A stretch of DNA of 64,000 nt from Exiguobacterium aestuarii (GTDB lineage Bacteria > Bacillota > Bacilli > Exiguobacteriales > Exiguobacteriaceae). The stretch lies in assembly GCF_020171655.1 (NCBI RefSeq), contig NZ_JAIVAC010000001.1:1116001-1180000 (forward strand), read 5' to 3'. Position numbers and translations under genes: made by a program. Below, piece after piece: positions 1 through 9,725 of this stretch. The notes beneath the pieces were generated by a model. The model ran no database searches. It worked only from the letters and a program-made list of their open reading frames with translations, and was not told where the DNA came from. Numbering within the stretch: position 1 is the stretch's first letter; every line of letters starts with the position of its first letter.

Positions 1-997
1 CGAACACTTTCCCGACTTCTTCAAGTGTACGCGTACGACCATCGTCTAAACCGAAACGAAGACGAAGGACGTTTTCTTCACGGTCCGTCAACGTATCGAG
101 CACGTCTTCTAACTGTTCTTTCAACAATTCATAGGCTGCCGCATCTTGTGGGGCCATTGCATCTTGGTCTTCAATGAAGTCACCGAGATGTGAATCGTCC
201 TCTTCCCCAATCGGTGTTTCAAGTGACACCGGTTCTTGCGCGATTTTTAGAATCTCACGTACTTTTTCAGGTGTGAGTTCCATCTCTTTCGCAATCTCTT
301 CTGGAGAAGGTTCACGACCGAGGTCTTGGAGCAATTGACGTTGAACGCGAATCAATTTGTTAATCGTTTCGACCATGTGAACCGGGATCCGGATTGTACG
401 CGCTTGGTCAGCAATCGCACGAGTGATGGCCTGACGAATCCACCATGTCGCATAAGTCGAGAATTTGAACCCTTTCATGTAGTCGAATTTTTCGACTGCT
501 TTGATGAGGCCCATGTTTCCTTCTTGAATCAAATCAAGGAAGAGCATCCCACGACCGACGTAACGTTTCGCAATCGACACGACGAGACGAAGGTTCGCTT
601 CCGCAAGACGTTTTTTCGCTTCTTCGTCTCCTTGCTCGATTCGTTTCGCAAGCTCTGTCTCATCTTTCGCACTGAGAAGGTCGACACGTCCGATTTCTTT
701 CAAATACATTCGGACCGGGTCGTTGATTTTAATTCCAGGTGGTACCGATAAGTCGTTTAAGTCGACTTCTTCATCTTCTTTTTTCGCAGGTGTTTCTTCT
801 GCGTCAGCTGCGTCCTCTGTGACACGGATATCTTTCGCTTCTAAATCTTCGATGAAGTTATCAATGAAATCCGAGTCCACCTCAAAATGACTGAGGCGGT
901 CTTGAATTGCTTGCATTGAGACGACGCCTTTTTTCTTTCCTAACTTTTCGAGCTCTTCTATGGCGTTAAATAAATCCTCTTTCTTCTTCTCTGCCAT
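1..997 (-). CDS. rpoD: RNA polymerase primary sigma factor (RpoD/SigA), C-terminus cut by window edge
   Basis: This is the housekeeping sigma factor that directs RNA polymerase to -35/-10 promoters. The minus-strand frame opens with an ATG at 997 and reads through 332 codons to the window edge without a stop. It shows region 2 ([16 protein letters not shown], then the [19 protein letters not shown] stretch and [17 protein letters not shown]), region 3, and the beginning of region 4 ([17 protein letters not shown]). By comparison with the 371-residue B. subtilis SigA, about 40 residues containing the -35 recognition helix lie outside the window. An acidic N-terminal part (residues about 40-85) precedes region 1.2, as in other Bacilli. 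It lies 35 bases downstream of dnaG, in the classic dnaG-sigA order. The identification is secure; only completeness is limited. Confidence 0.97.
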   Translation of the reverse strand, partial: MAEKKKEDLFNAIEELEKLGKKKGVVSMQAIQDRLSHFEVDSDFIDNFIEDLEAKDIRVTEDAADAEETPAKKEDEEVDLNDLSVPPGIKINDPVRMYLKEIGRVDLLSAKDETELAKRIEQGDEEAKKRLAEANLRLVVSIAKRYVGRGMLFLDLIQEGNMGLIKAVEKFDYMKGFKFSTYATWWIRQAITRAIADQARTIRIPVHMVETINKLIRVQRQLLQDLGREPSPEEIAKEMELTPEKVREILKIAQEPVSLETPIGEEDDSHLGDFIEDQDAMAPQDAAAYELLKEQLEDVLDTLTDREENVLRLRFGLDDGRTRTLEEVGKVF

Positions 998-1032
998 TTA
1001 GCAGTTCAACTCCTTCCAAACTTCATCCACGT

Positions 1033-2844
1033 TCATCGTTCTCGTAGACGACGACTACGGGCAATCAATTCTTGTAGCTTGGACGCCTGGTCAACAATAC
1101 TTTCGGCGTCTTGAGCGATTTCCCTTTTTGCACGCTCGATTTGACGTTGCTCCTCATAACTGTTTATGACCCGAATGTATTCGTCTAAAACCTCTTCAGA
1201 CAGTTCATCCGGTCCAGTCATCAGTCGGATCTCCGCAAAACGCATCGCATAATCGGGACGTTGGTCGCAGTAACGCTCCATAAACGGCAACGTCACTTGA
1301 TCGAACTCATCTTGTGTCATCGTCTCAGAGACGATTTCATACAATGCCGAACCTAGCATACGATGTGTCTCATCCTGATAACGTAGCCCTAGACGATCGC
1401 GTACAAAGCGGACTTGTTCCGGTCCAGTCAACATGGCACGTAACAAATACTTCTCTGCTTTCATCCAGCGTGGTTCGCCCGTTTTACTCGAACGCTTTCG
1501 TACAGGTTCCGCAGGCTCCATCGTACGGACGGGTGTCGATTCGCTTGACGTCGGACGAGGGATTCTCGAACGAAGCGTCTCAATCGGAATCTCAAATTCA
1601 TCCGCCAGCTTTTTCACATATAAATCTCTTCGAATCGAATCATTCGTCTTACCGATCTCTTCAAGCATAGATTCAATAAAGCGAATCCGTTCTCCTTCTC
1701 GGTTCAAGTTTTTTCCTCGTCTGAGCATGCGATTCATAAAATCAAGCACGCTCAACTGTTCTGTCTCGACAAACTGTTGCCAATGCGACGCCCCGTGTTG
1801 ACGTATATAATCATCCGGGTCTGTCTTTTCGGGTAACGGTAAAACTTGTACATCGAGCGGGGATGACTCTAATAAGCGAATGACTTTTTGAGTCGCCTCT
1901 TGTCCCGCATGGTCTCCGTCATAACAGATGATGACTTCCTCCACGATTCGAGACAATGCTCTTGCATGCTGTGGAGAGAAGGCAGTCCCAAGTGATGCCA
2001 CAACTTCTTGTGTACCCGCTTGCGCGACTTGTAAGACATCTACGTTCCCTTCTACAAGAAAGACTCGTTTTTTCTTACGCATCAATGCCCGGGCTTGAGA
2101 GAAGCCAAATAGCAATTCACTCTTGTTGAATAGCGGTGTTTCAGCCGTATTCACGTATTTTGGTTGACGGTCATCAATCGCACGTCCACTGAAGCCAACG
2201 ATGGTGCCGTCTCGATCCGCAATCGGAAAGACGACCCGTCCTTCAAATCGGTCAAAATATTCACCGGATTTGGACTTCGAGATTAAACCTGCCTCAACCA
2301 TTACTTCTAAATCGAACCCTCGCCGCTCCAACAACTCGACAGTAAAGCGTCGTTGGTCTGGGGCAAATCCAATCTTGTATTGTGCAATCGTTTCTTCCGT
2401 TAAATCACGGTTTCGCAAATACGCCAATCCCACTTCGCCAGCTTCTGTTTTCATCAAGACTTCATGGTACAAGTCCGCGACGAGTCGATGTGCATCACGC
2501 ATTTGTTTACGCCATACTTGTTCACGTGTGAGTTCTTCGTCCCCTTGTATACCTTCTACTGAAATATTCGCGCGCGTTGCTAAACGCTCCACTGTCTCAG
2601 GAAAAGATAACCCTTCCGTCTCCATCACGAAAGTGAATACGTTCCCTCCGGCACCACAGCCGAAACAGTGATACATCCCTTTTTCAGGTGAAACAGAAAA
2701 AGACGGTGAGTTTTCGGAATGAAATGGACATAACCCGACAAGCCGATGCCCTTGTTTCTTTAATTCGACACGCTCGCCAATCAATTCGACGATATCGGTC
2801 GCTTGCTTCACTTCTGCGATGACTTCATCTGGTATCCGTGGCAT
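1033..2844 (-). CDS. dnaG: DNA primase DnaG
   Basis: Synthesises RNA primers on the lagging strand together with the replicative helicase. I start it at the ATG at 2844 (MPRIPDEVIAEVKQATDIV) because an AGGGAG ribosome binding site sits just upstream; a longer frame to 2874 would bury that site. The 603-residue protein has an N-terminal CHC2 zinc ribbon (C39, H42, C60, C63, within CPFH and CFGC), a catalytic TOPRIM domain with the FLVEGNVDV glutamate and the YDGDHAGQEA acidic motif, and a helical C-terminal helicase-binding region from about residue 440. Length is normal for the Bacillus family. It precedes sigA and follows the PPDK regulator gene, from which it is separated by a 127-base gap with its own probable promoter. 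Confidence 0.97.
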   Translation of the reverse strand: MPRIPDEVIAEVKQATDIVELIGERVELKKQGHRLVGLCPFHSENSPSFSVSPEKGMYHCFGCGAGGNVFTFVMETEGLSFPETVERLATRANISVEGIQGDEELTREQVWRKQMRDAHRLVADLYHEVLMKTEAGEVGLAYLRNRDLTEETIAQYKIGFAPDQRRFTVELLERRGFDLEVMVEAGLISKSKSGEYFDRFEGRVVFPIADRDGTIVGFSGRAIDDRQPKYVNTAETPLFNKSELLFGFSQARALMRKKKRVFLVEGNVDVLQVAQAGTQEVVASLGTAFSPQHARALSRIVEEVIICYDGDHAGQEATQKVIRLLESSPLDVQVLPLPEKTDPDDYIRQHGASHWQQFVETEQLSVLDFMNRMLRRGKNLNREGERIRFIESMLEEIGKTNDSIRRDLYVKKLADEFEIPIETLRSRIPRPTSSESTPVRTMEPAEPVRKRSSKTGEPRWMKAEKYLLRAMLTGPEQVRFVRDRLGLRYQDETHRMLGSALYEIVSETMTQDEFDQVTLPFMERYCDQRPDYAMRFAEIRLMTGPDELSEEVLDEYIRVINSYEEQRQIERAKREIAQDAESIVDQASKLQELIARSRRLRER

Positions 2845-2875
2845 CTTGACCACTCCCTGTTTCCAATCTCGCAAC

Positions 2876-2929
2876 GAAACGGAACGCTCATCACGTTCCG
2901 TTTCACTGTACTGTCAATACTCTATTATA
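2876..2929 (-). promoter_or_regulatory. dnaG promoter -10 and perfect inverted repeat in its leader
   Basis: A TATAAT hexamer lies on the minus strand at 2924-2929, pointing at dnaG, but no good -35 stands 17 bases upstream. A TTGACA overlaps just downstream (2914-2919). Between this and dnaG is a perfect 11-bp inverted repeat, GAAACGGAACG (2876-2886) and CGTTCCGTTTC (2894-2904), with a 7-base loop. There is no T-run, so it is more likely an mRNA hairpin or operator than a terminator. That role is inference. Confidence 0.5.
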
Positions 2930-2971
2930 CCCTCTCAAAGCAACGATTACTAATTGAAACACTTATGCACA

Positions 2972-3787
2972 TTAGTCGTCTTTTGATTGTTCGAGATGAC
3001 GTAAGATAATGCCCGCCGTCTCTTCGACCGCCTTGTTCGTCACATCGATCACATCACAACCGATTCGTTCATAAATCCCGCGAGCATATTCGAGCTCTCG
3101 ATTGATTCGTTCAAGTTGTGCGTAGTCCGCTTCCGGCTTCAAACCGAGTGACTTGAGGCGCTCCATTCGAATCGAAATCAACTTCTCTGGAGAGATGATT
3201 AACCCGACACACCGTTCTGCCGGTAAGTCGAATAACTCCTCTGGAGGTCGTGATTCTGGTACGAGTGGGACGTTCGCGACTTTATATCGCTTCAGCGCCA
3301 AATACTGAGACAGGGGTGTCTTCGATGTTCGCGAGACGCCGACGAGTACGATGTCGGCTTTTTTCAGACCACGCGGGTCTCGACCATCGTCATATTTGAC
3401 GGCAAATTCCATCGCTTCGATTTTACGAAAGTAATCATCGTCCAAGCGATAGATGAGTCCCGGTTTTTCACGTGGGGCTTCTTTCAGCTGTCCCGATAAG
3501 ACATCGAGCAAATCACCGAGCAAGTCAACCGTCTTGACCTGATGTTCTTCCCCGAGTTTCATGAGAAGCGCGCGATGCTCTTCATTGACGAGCGTGAATG
3601 CAATAATTGCGTGTTGCGCCTTCGCTTGTGTGACCACATCGATAATCGTCTGCTCATCCTCAACGAATGGGATGCGAAGCGTATCAATCGCATTCTCATG
3701 GAATTGGATACTCGCTGCTCGGACGACGAGCTCACATGTCTCTCCGACCGAGTCACTTACCACAAAAACGAGTTGTTTCGTAGTCAA
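2972..3787 (-). CDS. Pyruvate, phosphate dikinase regulatory protein (bifunctional kinase/phosphorylase, DUF299)
   Basis: A member of the DUF299 family (YqfL of B. subtilis); characterised members phosphorylate and dephosphorylate PPDK or PEP synthase on a threonine. The protein begins LVFVVSDSVGETCELVVRAA and carries the family ADP-binding loop VGVSRTSKTPLSQYLA in its centre. I place the start at TTG 3787 (TTG ACT ACG AAA), because GAGGAGG precedes it at ideal spacing; the in-frame ATG at 3814 has no ribosome site. With this start the gene is 271 residues and no longer overlaps ccpN, whose last codons hold its ribosome site. It is adjacent to ccpN as in B. subtilis, where YqfL is needed for CcpN-dependent control. 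No PPDK gene is in this window, so its substrate here is unknown. Confidence 0.88.
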   Translation of the reverse strand: MTTKQLVFVVSDSVGETCELVVRAASIQFHENAIDTLRIPFVEDEQTIIDVVTQAKAQHAIIAFTLVNEEHRALLMKLGEEHQVKTVDLLGDLLDVLSGQLKEAPREKPGLIYRLDDDYFRKIEAMEFAVKYDDGRDPRGLKKADIVLVGVSRTSKTPLSQYLALKRYKVANVPLVPESRPPEELFDLPAERCVGLIISPEKLISIRMERLKSLGLKPEADYAQLERINRELEYARGIYERIGCDVIDVTNKAVEETAGIILRHLEQSKDD

Positions 3788-3800
3788 ATCGGTTTCCTCC

Positions 3801-4430
3801 TCAAATCGACTCATCGTTCGCTAACGCAATGAGCACCTTCGTCATGTTCGTTTTCGTCATCCGACCGAGAACAATCAATTTGCCATCCTTCTCTTCAACG
3901 ACCGGCATGGCATCGATTTGCTTCTCAATCAATTTCATTCCCGCACGAATCAATGTCTCGCTTTTCTCGCAAACCGTGATATTCGGCATGCGTGTCATGA
4001 TGACGTTGACCGGCAATTGATCTAAATCTTGATTCCCAATTGCTGCGCGGAGGAGGTCTTTACGTGACAGTACCCCTACGAGTTCTCTGTCACGTCCGAC
4101 AACGAACAGCGAGCCCACATCTTCTAAGAAGAGCGTGACAATCGCATCATATACCGTCATCTCGTCCCGAACGACTTTCGCAGAGGACATAAAATCTCCG
4201 ACCGTTAAGGAATCTAGCTTTTCGCGGAGCATCGACGAATTCCGTTTGCCAACGAACGTGTAGCCGACGCGAGGTCTTGCTTCAAGTATTCCTGTCATCG
4301 TCAAAATCGCAAGATCTGGACGCAAGGTCGCACGCGTCAGCGATAATTCCTGCGCGATTTGCTCCCCTGTAATCGGTCCATTTTCTTTTACAATCTCGAC
4401 GATTTTTTGTTGGCGTTCATTCAGTTGCAT
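3801..4430 (-). CDS. ccpN: CcpN-type repressor: HTH plus paired CBS domains
   Basis: A transcriptional repressor of gluconeogenic genes in Bacillus (gapB, pckA), controlled by small ligands through its CBS domains. The N-terminal 60 residues form a winged helix (LNERQQKIVEIVKENGPITG, then ATLRPDLAILTMTGIL). Two CBS repeats follow: one around VGDFMSSAKVVRDEMTVYDAI, the other around VNVIMTRMPNITVCEKSETL. I start it at ATG 4430, six bases after a GGGGG ribosome site, not at the TTG two codons upstream. It is 209 residues, close to the usual length. It sits between glyS and the PPDK-regulator gene, an arrangement conserved in Bacilli; the same transcript may carry both. Confidence 0.9.
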   Translation of the reverse strand: MQLNERQQKIVEIVKENGPITGEQIAQELSLTRATLRPDLAILTMTGILEARPRVGYTFVGKRNSSMLREKLDSLTVGDFMSSAKVVRDEMTVYDAIVTLFLEDVGSLFVVGRDRELVGVLSRKDLLRAAIGNQDLDQLPVNVIMTRMPNITVCEKSETLIRAGMKLIEKQIDAMPVVEEKDGKLIVLGRMTKTNMTKVLIALANDESI

Positions 4431-4450
4431 AGCCAACCCCCTCTAGTTTG

Positions 4451-6505
4451 TTAGAGTACGAGCGCGTTGAAGTCTGCGACACTCTTAATCGTCGTAGCAA
4501 GTCGGTTCATTTCGTGGAGTCGGTTTTGGCGTACCGCCTCGTCATCACTCATGACCATTGTATGTTCGAAATACATCATAATTGGTGATTCAAGCGTCTG
4601 AAGAAGTTGAAGCGCTTTGTTGTAGTCTCCTGTTTGAACGGCATTCATCGCATCAGGAGCAGTCTGTTCAATCGCTTCATGTAATGCAACCTCTTGGTCG
4701 TTTTCAAACAATGACGGATCGACGTCTCCTGGCTCACCTTTTTTCGAGATATTGACGACGCGTGACAATTGCTCGATCAATGACTTCGCGTCCGTCGAAA
4801 CGAATTGTTGGATCGCATGTGCACGAGCATCAAGACGGTCCACCGTAAGCGTAGTCGTCAACACGGCATCAATCACGTCATAGCGAACTTGCTGTTCTTG
4901 CAAGCGATATTTCAAGCGAAGTGTAAAGAACTCCACGAGCTGTGCCTTGACTTGTTCTTTATCGGCTTCATAGAGTCCTGCCTCCAGTTGTAATTCGACA
5001 ACTTTCGAAAGAAGTTTGTCGATTGAGAGGTCAATCTTCCAATCCCCAAGGATTTGTACGACCCCTTGTGCTTGCCGACGAAGTGCGAACGGATCTTGTG
5101 AACCACTCGGAATCATGCCGATACCAAAGAACGCAGCAATCGAATCGAGCTTATCTGCGAGAGCAAGCACGGCACCTGTTGCCGTCTCCGGAGACGAATC
5201 ACCCGCGAAACGTGGCATGTAGTGCTCACGAATCGCCGCAGCTACTTCCTTGTCCTCACCTTGTTGAAGGGCATACTTCTCACCCATGATTCCTTGAAGC
5301 TCTGTGAACTCGTAAACCATCTGGCTGACAAGATCAAACTTATGAATCGCACCAGCACGATTTACTTTTTCAAGGTCCGCATCAAACAAAGGAGCAAGGG
5401 CTTGTGCGATTTCGGTCACACGTCGCGCTTTCGCTCCAGTCGTTCCTAATTTTTCGTGGAAGACGATTCGGTCGAGACGTGCAAGCTGATCATCGATTTT
5501 TGTCTTCTTGTCTTCTTCGTAGAAGAAGACCGCATCCGCAAGACGCGCACGGATGACCTTTTCGTTCCCACGTGCGACGTTTTCGAGATGATCGGCGTTC
5601 CCGTTTCGAACGGTAACGAAATAGTTTTTCAACGTTCCATCAACATATACCGGGAAATAGCGCTGGTGCTCTTTCATCGTTGTAATGAGAACTTCTTCCG
5701 GTAAGTCAAGATACGTCTCATCAAATTCACCAAAGAGGGCAGTCGGCCACTCGACTAAGTTCGTGACTTCCTCTAACAAGTCGGCATCAAGCGGAATCGT
5801 CCACCCTTGATTTGTCGCGAGCGTTTGAATTTGACGTTCGATTTCGGCTTTACGTGTCTCGTAGCTTGCCATGACAAATGCAGCCTCTAGCGCTTTCACA
5901 TATTCAGCAGGTGACTCGACGACGACATCTCCCTTGCTGAGGAAACGGTGACCTCTCGTCACATTCCCTGTTTTCACGCCTTCAATCGTAAAGTCAATGA
6001 CGTCTTGACCGAAGAGGGCAATCAACCAACGAATCGGACGCATGTAGCGTAAACTGCTCGTTCCCCACTTCATGTTTTTCGGGAACGTCAAGCTCCGAAC
6101 GACATCTTCAAGGCCGTTCAATAACGACATCGTATCTTGACCCGCCTCATGACGTTCTGCGAAGACGTATTCAACACCTTTTTCTTCGGCGAAGTATAAG
6201 TCTTCTACTGTTAATCCACGACCACGGGCAAATCCTTCTGCCGCTTTCGACCAGTTCCCTTCAGCATCTTGAGCAATCTTTTTCGCAGGCCCACGAAGAG
6301 TTTCCGTCAAATCTTGTTGTGTCTCTGCCACATCGCGAACGATTACAGCTAAACGACGAGGTGTAGAATACACATCGATTGAACCAAATTCAACACGCGC
6401 TTCTTTCAAGAACGCATCGATGCGCTCTGCCAATTGCTTCTCTGAGCGCAAGACGTATTGAGCCGGTAGTTCTTCTAATCCAATCTCTAATAAAAGGTCA
6501 CGCAT
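4451..6505 (-). CDS. glyS: Glycyl-tRNA synthetase beta subunit
   Basis: The large subunit of the heterotetrameric bacterial glycyl-tRNA synthetase. It binds tRNA(Gly) and works with the alpha subunit, which holds the catalytic core. The protein starts [18 protein letters not shown], the typical N-terminal signature, and contains the conserved [11 protein letters not shown] and FPKNMKWG segments and an HD-like helical region (residues about 395-480), followed by a C-terminal anticodon-binding helical domain. At 684 residues it is full length. Its ATG overlaps the glyQ stop by 8 bases (ATGCGTGA), so the two subunits are probably translationally coupled. It is controlled by the glycine T-box upstream of glyQ. 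Confidence 0.98.
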   Translation of the reverse strand: MRDLLLEIGLEELPAQYVLRSEKQLAERIDAFLKEARVEFGSIDVYSTPRRLAVIVRDVAETQQDLTETLRGPAKKIAQDAEGNWSKAAEGFARGRGLTVEDLYFAEEKGVEYVFAERHEAGQDTMSLLNGLEDVVRSLTFPKNMKWGTSSLRYMRPIRWLIALFGQDVIDFTIEGVKTGNVTRGHRFLSKGDVVVESPAEYVKALEAAFVMASYETRKAEIERQIQTLATNQGWTIPLDADLLEEVTNLVEWPTALFGEFDETYLDLPEEVLITTMKEHQRYFPVYVDGTLKNYFVTVRNGNADHLENVARGNEKVIRARLADAVFFYEEDKKTKIDDQLARLDRIVFHEKLGTTGAKARRVTEIAQALAPLFDADLEKVNRAGAIHKFDLVSQMVYEFTELQGIMGEKYALQQGEDKEVAAAIREHYMPRFAGDSSPETATGAVLALADKLDSIAAFFGIGMIPSGSQDPFALRRQAQGVVQILGDWKIDLSIDKLLSKVVELQLEAGLYEADKEQVKAQLVEFFTLRLKYRLQEQQVRYDVIDAVLTTTLTVDRLDARAHAIQQFVSTDAKSLIEQLSRVVNISKKGEPGDVDPSLFENDQEVALHEAIEQTAPDAMNAVQTGDYNKALQLLQTLESPIMMYFEHTMVMSDDEAVRQNRLHEMNRLATTIKSVADFNALVL

Positions 6506-7400
6506 TCAAGTCACCTGCTTTCTCTTGTTTCAAAAGTGGGAAACCGAGGCGCTCCCGTTCTTCAATAAATTTAGCGGCACACGCGCGTGACATATTACGG
6601 ACGCGTTGGATAAATCCAGTCCGCTCTGTCACGGAAATCGCACCTTTTGCGTCTAACAAGTTAAACGTATGTGAACATTTCAAAATGTAATCGTACGCAG
6701 GGAAGACGAGATTTTCTTCGAGAGCACGTTTTGCTTCTTTCTCATATGTGTCAAATAGCGTGAAGAGCATATCGACGTCTGATAACTCGAACGTATATTT
6801 TGAGTGTTCGAACTCTGGTTGATAGAAGATGTCTCCATACTTGAATCCATCCGTCCAAACGAGGTCGAATACGCTCTCGACTTCCTGAATGTACGAAGCG
6901 AGGCGCTCAAGACCGTATGTGATTTCAACCGCAATTGGGTCACACTCGATTCCTCCAACTTGTTGGAAATACGTGAATTGCGTAATTTCCATCCCGTTCA
7001 GCCATACTTCCCAACCGAGACCGGCTGCTCCGAATGTCGGGTTTTCCCAGTTATCTTCGACGAAGCGGATGTCATGTTCGAGCGGGTTGATTCCAATCAA
7101 CTCGAGACTTTCTAAGTACAACTCTTGGATGTTGCTCGGCGACGGTTTCATGATCACCTGGAACTGATGGTGTTGATACAGGCGGTTCGGGTTCTCCCCG
7201 TAACGTCCGTCAGCCGGGCGGCGTGACGGTTCCGTGTAACAAACGTTCCAAGGCTCTGGTCCTAACGTTCTCAATGTAGTCATTGGGTTTAACGTACCCG
7301 CCCCTTTTTCTACATCGTACGCTTGCATCGTCAAACAACCTTTCGATGCCCAAAACTTTTGTAGCGTGAGAATGATTTCTTGCATAGTCATATGCTTCAT
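6498..7400 (-). CDS. glyQ: Glycyl-tRNA synthetase alpha subunit
   Basis: The class II catalytic subunit that activates glycine. I take the ATG at 7400 ([17 protein letters not shown]), which follows a GGAGGTG ribosome site; the open frame continues upstream to 7598 only because it runs through the T-box leader. The 300-residue protein has [19 protein letters not shown], the Bacilli GlyQ signature, and [20 protein letters not shown], which forms motif 2. Length is normal. It is the first gene of glyQS, with glyS overlapping its end. Expression should be governed by uncharged tRNA(Gly) through the T-box at 7431-7654. Confidence 0.98.
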   Translation of the reverse strand: MKHMTMQEIILTLQKFWASKGCLTMQAYDVEKGAGTLNPMTTLRTLGPEPWNVCYTEPSRRPADGRYGENPNRLYQHHQFQVIMKPSPSNIQELYLESLELIGINPLEHDIRFVEDNWENPTFGAAGLGWEVWLNGMEITQFTYFQQVGGIECDPIAVEITYGLERLASYIQEVESVFDLVWTDGFKYGDIFYQPEFEHSKYTFELSDVDMLFTLFDTYEKEAKRALEENLVFPAYDYILKCSHTFNLLDAKGAISVTERTGFIQRVRNMSRACAAKFIEERERLGFPLLKQEKAGDLNA

Positions 7401-7430
7401 AAATGACACCTCCAATAGTATTGAAACGAC

Positions 7431-7463
7431 AAAAAACGCCCCTATGTGCCTAGCACATAGGGA
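7431..7463 (-). terminator. Attenuation terminator of the glyQS T-box
   Basis: On the minus strand CCCTATGTG and CACATAGGGG form a stem with a short loop, followed by GCGTTTTTT. It lies just after the T-box bulge and 31 bases before the glyQ start, as expected for T-box transcription attenuation. Confidence 0.9.
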
Positions 7464-7654
7464 CGGGATTGATTCCCGCGGTTCCACCCTACTTGCCCCA
7501 ACAACGGGGCCACTCTTAAAAGATGTGGGCGCTCTGGAATCGCCATTCACTCTTCTCATGACGCTCGGCTCACACCACCCCGAACTCGCTTCATTCATGA
7601 CAGGAAGAGTTACTTTTTTCCTTCATCGCGCACGCTATTTCATTTGTCTAATCG
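7431..7654 (-). ncRNA. T-box leader of glyQS, glycine-specific
   Basis: A tRNA-sensing riboswitch. The T-box sequence AGGGTGGAACCGCG is present at 7477-7490 (minus strand), which is the bulge that pairs with the NCCA end of uncharged tRNA. The 3' half is the terminator at 7431-7463, exclusive with the antiterminator. Within Stem I a GGC triplet at 7542-7544, flanked like the specifier of the pheS leader in this window, is my candidate glycine codon. The promoter at 7661-7689 places the transcript start near 7654. The T-box is seen directly; the specifier assignment is inferred. Confidence 0.93.
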
Positions 7655-7660
7655 TAACTC

Positions 7661-7689
7661 ATCGTATCGAATTCGGTTTAAAAAGTCAA
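7661..7689 (-). promoter_or_regulatory. Sigma-A promoter of glyQS
   Basis: TTGACT (7684-7689) and TACGAT (7661-7666) are separated by exactly 17 bases on the minus strand. The -35 overlaps the recO stop codon, so glyQS has its own start inside a tightly packed minus-strand cluster. Confidence 0.8.
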
Positions 7690-8435
7690 TCCTCATTCAG
7701 ATGAAGACGGGTCATTTGGTCGAGCACTCGTTTCGTCTTCAATCGTAGTCCGCTATAAGACTCCATGTATGCATCAAAGAGTTGACGCAAGAGGAGTCTA
7801 GACTCGTTCGATAACGGTACGTTCCGAAATTCCGACAGCTCATGTTTGCTCATCAAGTAAAGCAATTTGGCGAGACGTTCTGATAATCGAACCGCTCCCT
7901 CTTCTCGATGCCGTCCACATAAAAAACCGCCAGAGGCGACCGAGAAATACATCGGATCCGTCACGTCTCCACAGCGGACGCACCCTGTCAGCACAGGGGA
8001 AACACCTAGAAGATGCAAGATACGCAGTTCGAGATGATGGGTGATCACATCTGCGTCCATCCCCGCATTCAATGCTTGAAGCGCATCCTGTAAAATCCGA
8101 AAGAGCGGACGATTTTGTACCCGATCCTCGACAGACCGGTCGACGAGCTCTAACCAATACATGGCGTACGCCATCCGATCGACATCTTTTCGAATCTCTG
8201 GATAAGAAGTCATAACATCGGATGATTTTAACTGAGCGAGCCCACGGCTAGATGGGAAAATATACACACCTTCTACAAACGGTTGGCTCGAGGCATGAAA
8301 CCGGCTCCCCGGTTTTTTTGCGCCTCGTGCCATAATCGCAACTTTGCCAAGCTCTTCTGAAAACAATGTCACGACTTTATTCGATTCACCATAATTGACG
8401 GTACGAATGACGATTCCCGTGACTTTTTGTAACAT
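7686..8435 (-). CDS. recO: DNA repair protein RecO
   Basis: A recombination mediator that helps load RecA at gaps with RecR and anneals single strands. The 249-residue product begins MLQKVTGIVIRTVNYGESNKVVTLFS, an OB-fold typical of RecO, with ARGAKKPGSRF in the conserved loop. A zinc-finger-like region follows near residues 150-175 (GCVRCGD and FLCGRH). Length matches Bacillus RecO. It starts 3 bases after era and shares a transcript with it. The glyQS promoter overlaps its 3' end. Confidence 0.95.
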   Translation of the reverse strand: MLQKVTGIVIRTVNYGESNKVVTLFSEELGKVAIMARGAKKPGSRFHASSQPFVEGVYIFPSSRGLAQLKSSDVMTSYPEIRKDVDRMAYAMYWLELVDRSVEDRVQNRPLFRILQDALQALNAGMDADVITHHLELRILHLLGVSPVLTGCVRCGDVTDPMYFSVASGGFLCGRHREEGAVRLSERLAKLLYLMSKHELSEFRNVPLSNESRLLLRQLFDAYMESYSGLRLKTKRVLDQMTRLHLNED

Positions 8436-8438
8436 GGC

Positions 8439-9347
8439 TTAATACTCGTCGTCGCGGAAACCGAGGTCACGAAGCTGACCCATCTTGTTACGCCAGTCTT
8501 TCTGGACTTTGACCCAAAGGTTCAAGTACACTTTCGTGCCGAGAAGCGCCTCGATGTCTTGACGAGCATCTGTCCCGATTTCACGGAGCATCGTCCCTTT
8601 TTTCCCGATGATGATTCCTTTTTGTGAATCGCGTTCCACCATGATGACGGCTTCAACATCAATCATCTCCGAGTTATCACGTTTCTTGATTGATTCGATT
8701 GCCACAGCGATCGAATGCGGGACTTCGTCTCGCGTCTTATGCAACACTTTTTCGCGAATCATCTCTGAGATGATAAATCGCTCCGGGTGGTCCGTCACTT
8801 GATCGGCCGGGTAGTACATCGGTCCTTCAGGTAACAATTTCTTAATTTCTCCTAGGAGTGGTTCGACGTTATTACCTTGTAATGCCGAGATTGGGACGTA
8901 CGCTGCAAAGTCCAATTCATTTGTATATTGCTCAATCACTTTCGGCAGTTCATCCGGGTGAATCAAGTCGATTTTATTCATCACCAAAATGATAGGTGTG
9001 TCGAGTCCTTTCAATTTTTCAATGATGAAATCATCTCCGGCACCACGAGGTTCCGTCACGTTCACCATGAAAAGAATCGCATCGACTTCGCGAAGGGCGT
9101 TCGTCGCCACTTTCATCATGAAGTCGCCGAGGCGGTGTTTCGGTTTATGGATTCCCGGTGTATCGATGAAAATGATTTGAGAATCATCCGTCGTATATAC
9201 ACCTTGTACTTTATTTCGTGTCGTTTGTGGTTTATCCGACATGATGGCAATCTTTTGACCGATCACGCGGTTGAGGAATGTCGATTTCCCGACGTTCGGC
9301 CGACCAATGATTGACACGAAACCAGATTTAAAATCTTCTTGATACAT
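8439..9347 (-). CDS. era: GTPase Era
   Basis: A ribosome-assembly GTPase that binds the 3' end of 16S rRNA. The G-domain shows G1 GRPNVGKS, G3 DTPG and G4 NKID; a C-terminal KH domain carries the [14 protein letters not shown] signature. At 302 residues it is full length. A GCAGGTG ribosome site precedes its ATG. It sits directly behind dgkA; the cdd gene usually found between them in Bacillus is absent here. Confidence 0.98.
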   Translation of the reverse strand: MYQEDFKSGFVSIIGRPNVGKSTFLNRVIGQKIAIMSDKPQTTRNKVQGVYTTDDSQIIFIDTPGIHKPKHRLGDFMMKVATNALREVDAILFMVNVTEPRGAGDDFIIEKLKGLDTPIILVMNKIDLIHPDELPKVIEQYTNELDFAAYVPISALQGNNVEPLLGEIKKLLPEGPMYYPADQVTDHPERFIISEMIREKVLHKTRDEVPHSIAVAIESIKKRDNSEMIDVEAVIMVERDSQKGIIIGKKGTMLREIGTDARQDIEALLGTKVYLNLWVKVQKDWRNKMGQLRDLGFRDDEY

Positions 9348-9377
9348 AATGCACCTGCTTTCTCAATTTCAGAACTC

Positions 9378-9725
9378 TTAGTATAGCACGTTCCATAGCC
9401 TTGGACCGAATATAATGAGTGCTGTCACAGCCGCTCCGACTGAAGCGACGAGGACGGCACCCGCGGCCACGTCTTTCGCCTGCTTCGCGAGCGGATGGAC
9501 ATCTTTTGTGACAAGGTCGATCGCCCGTTCGATTGCCGTGTTCATGAGCTCTAAACTCAGGACTAGTGTCACCCAGGCAAGGAGGACGAGATTTTCCATC
9601 CTTGTCGTTTGTAGCCAAATCGCGACAGCAAATACGAGTAACGCGGATATGAGATGGACACGCATATTCCGTTCTGTCCGAATGGCATGGAAGATTCCCT
9701 CACATGCCACACGAAACGGTCTCAC
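9378..9725 (-). CDS. dgkA: Undecaprenol/diacylglycerol kinase family protein
   Basis: A small integral membrane kinase; in Gram-positive bacteria the family phosphorylates undecaprenol to recycle the cell-wall lipid carrier. The 115-residue protein has the family active-site signature LSLELMNTAIERAIDLV and the KDVAAGAVLVAS helix, with three membrane segments (roughly residues 25-40, 47-65 and 88-107). It begins with GTG at 9725, overlapping the ybeY stop by 4 bases (GTGA), so translation is probably coupled. The order ybeY-dgkA-era is conserved in Bacilli. Confidence 0.93.
   Translation of the reverse strand: MRPFRVACEGIFHAIRTERNMRVHLISALLVFAVAIWLQTTRMENLVLLAWVTLVLSLELMNTAIERAIDLVTKDVHPLAKQAKDVAAGAVLVASVGAAVTALIIFGPRLWNVLY

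Noticed and set aside
326-751. Plus-strand ORF over the rpoD region
   Set aside because: The minus strand encodes sigma-factor regions 1.2 to 3 here; the plus frame is a shadow.
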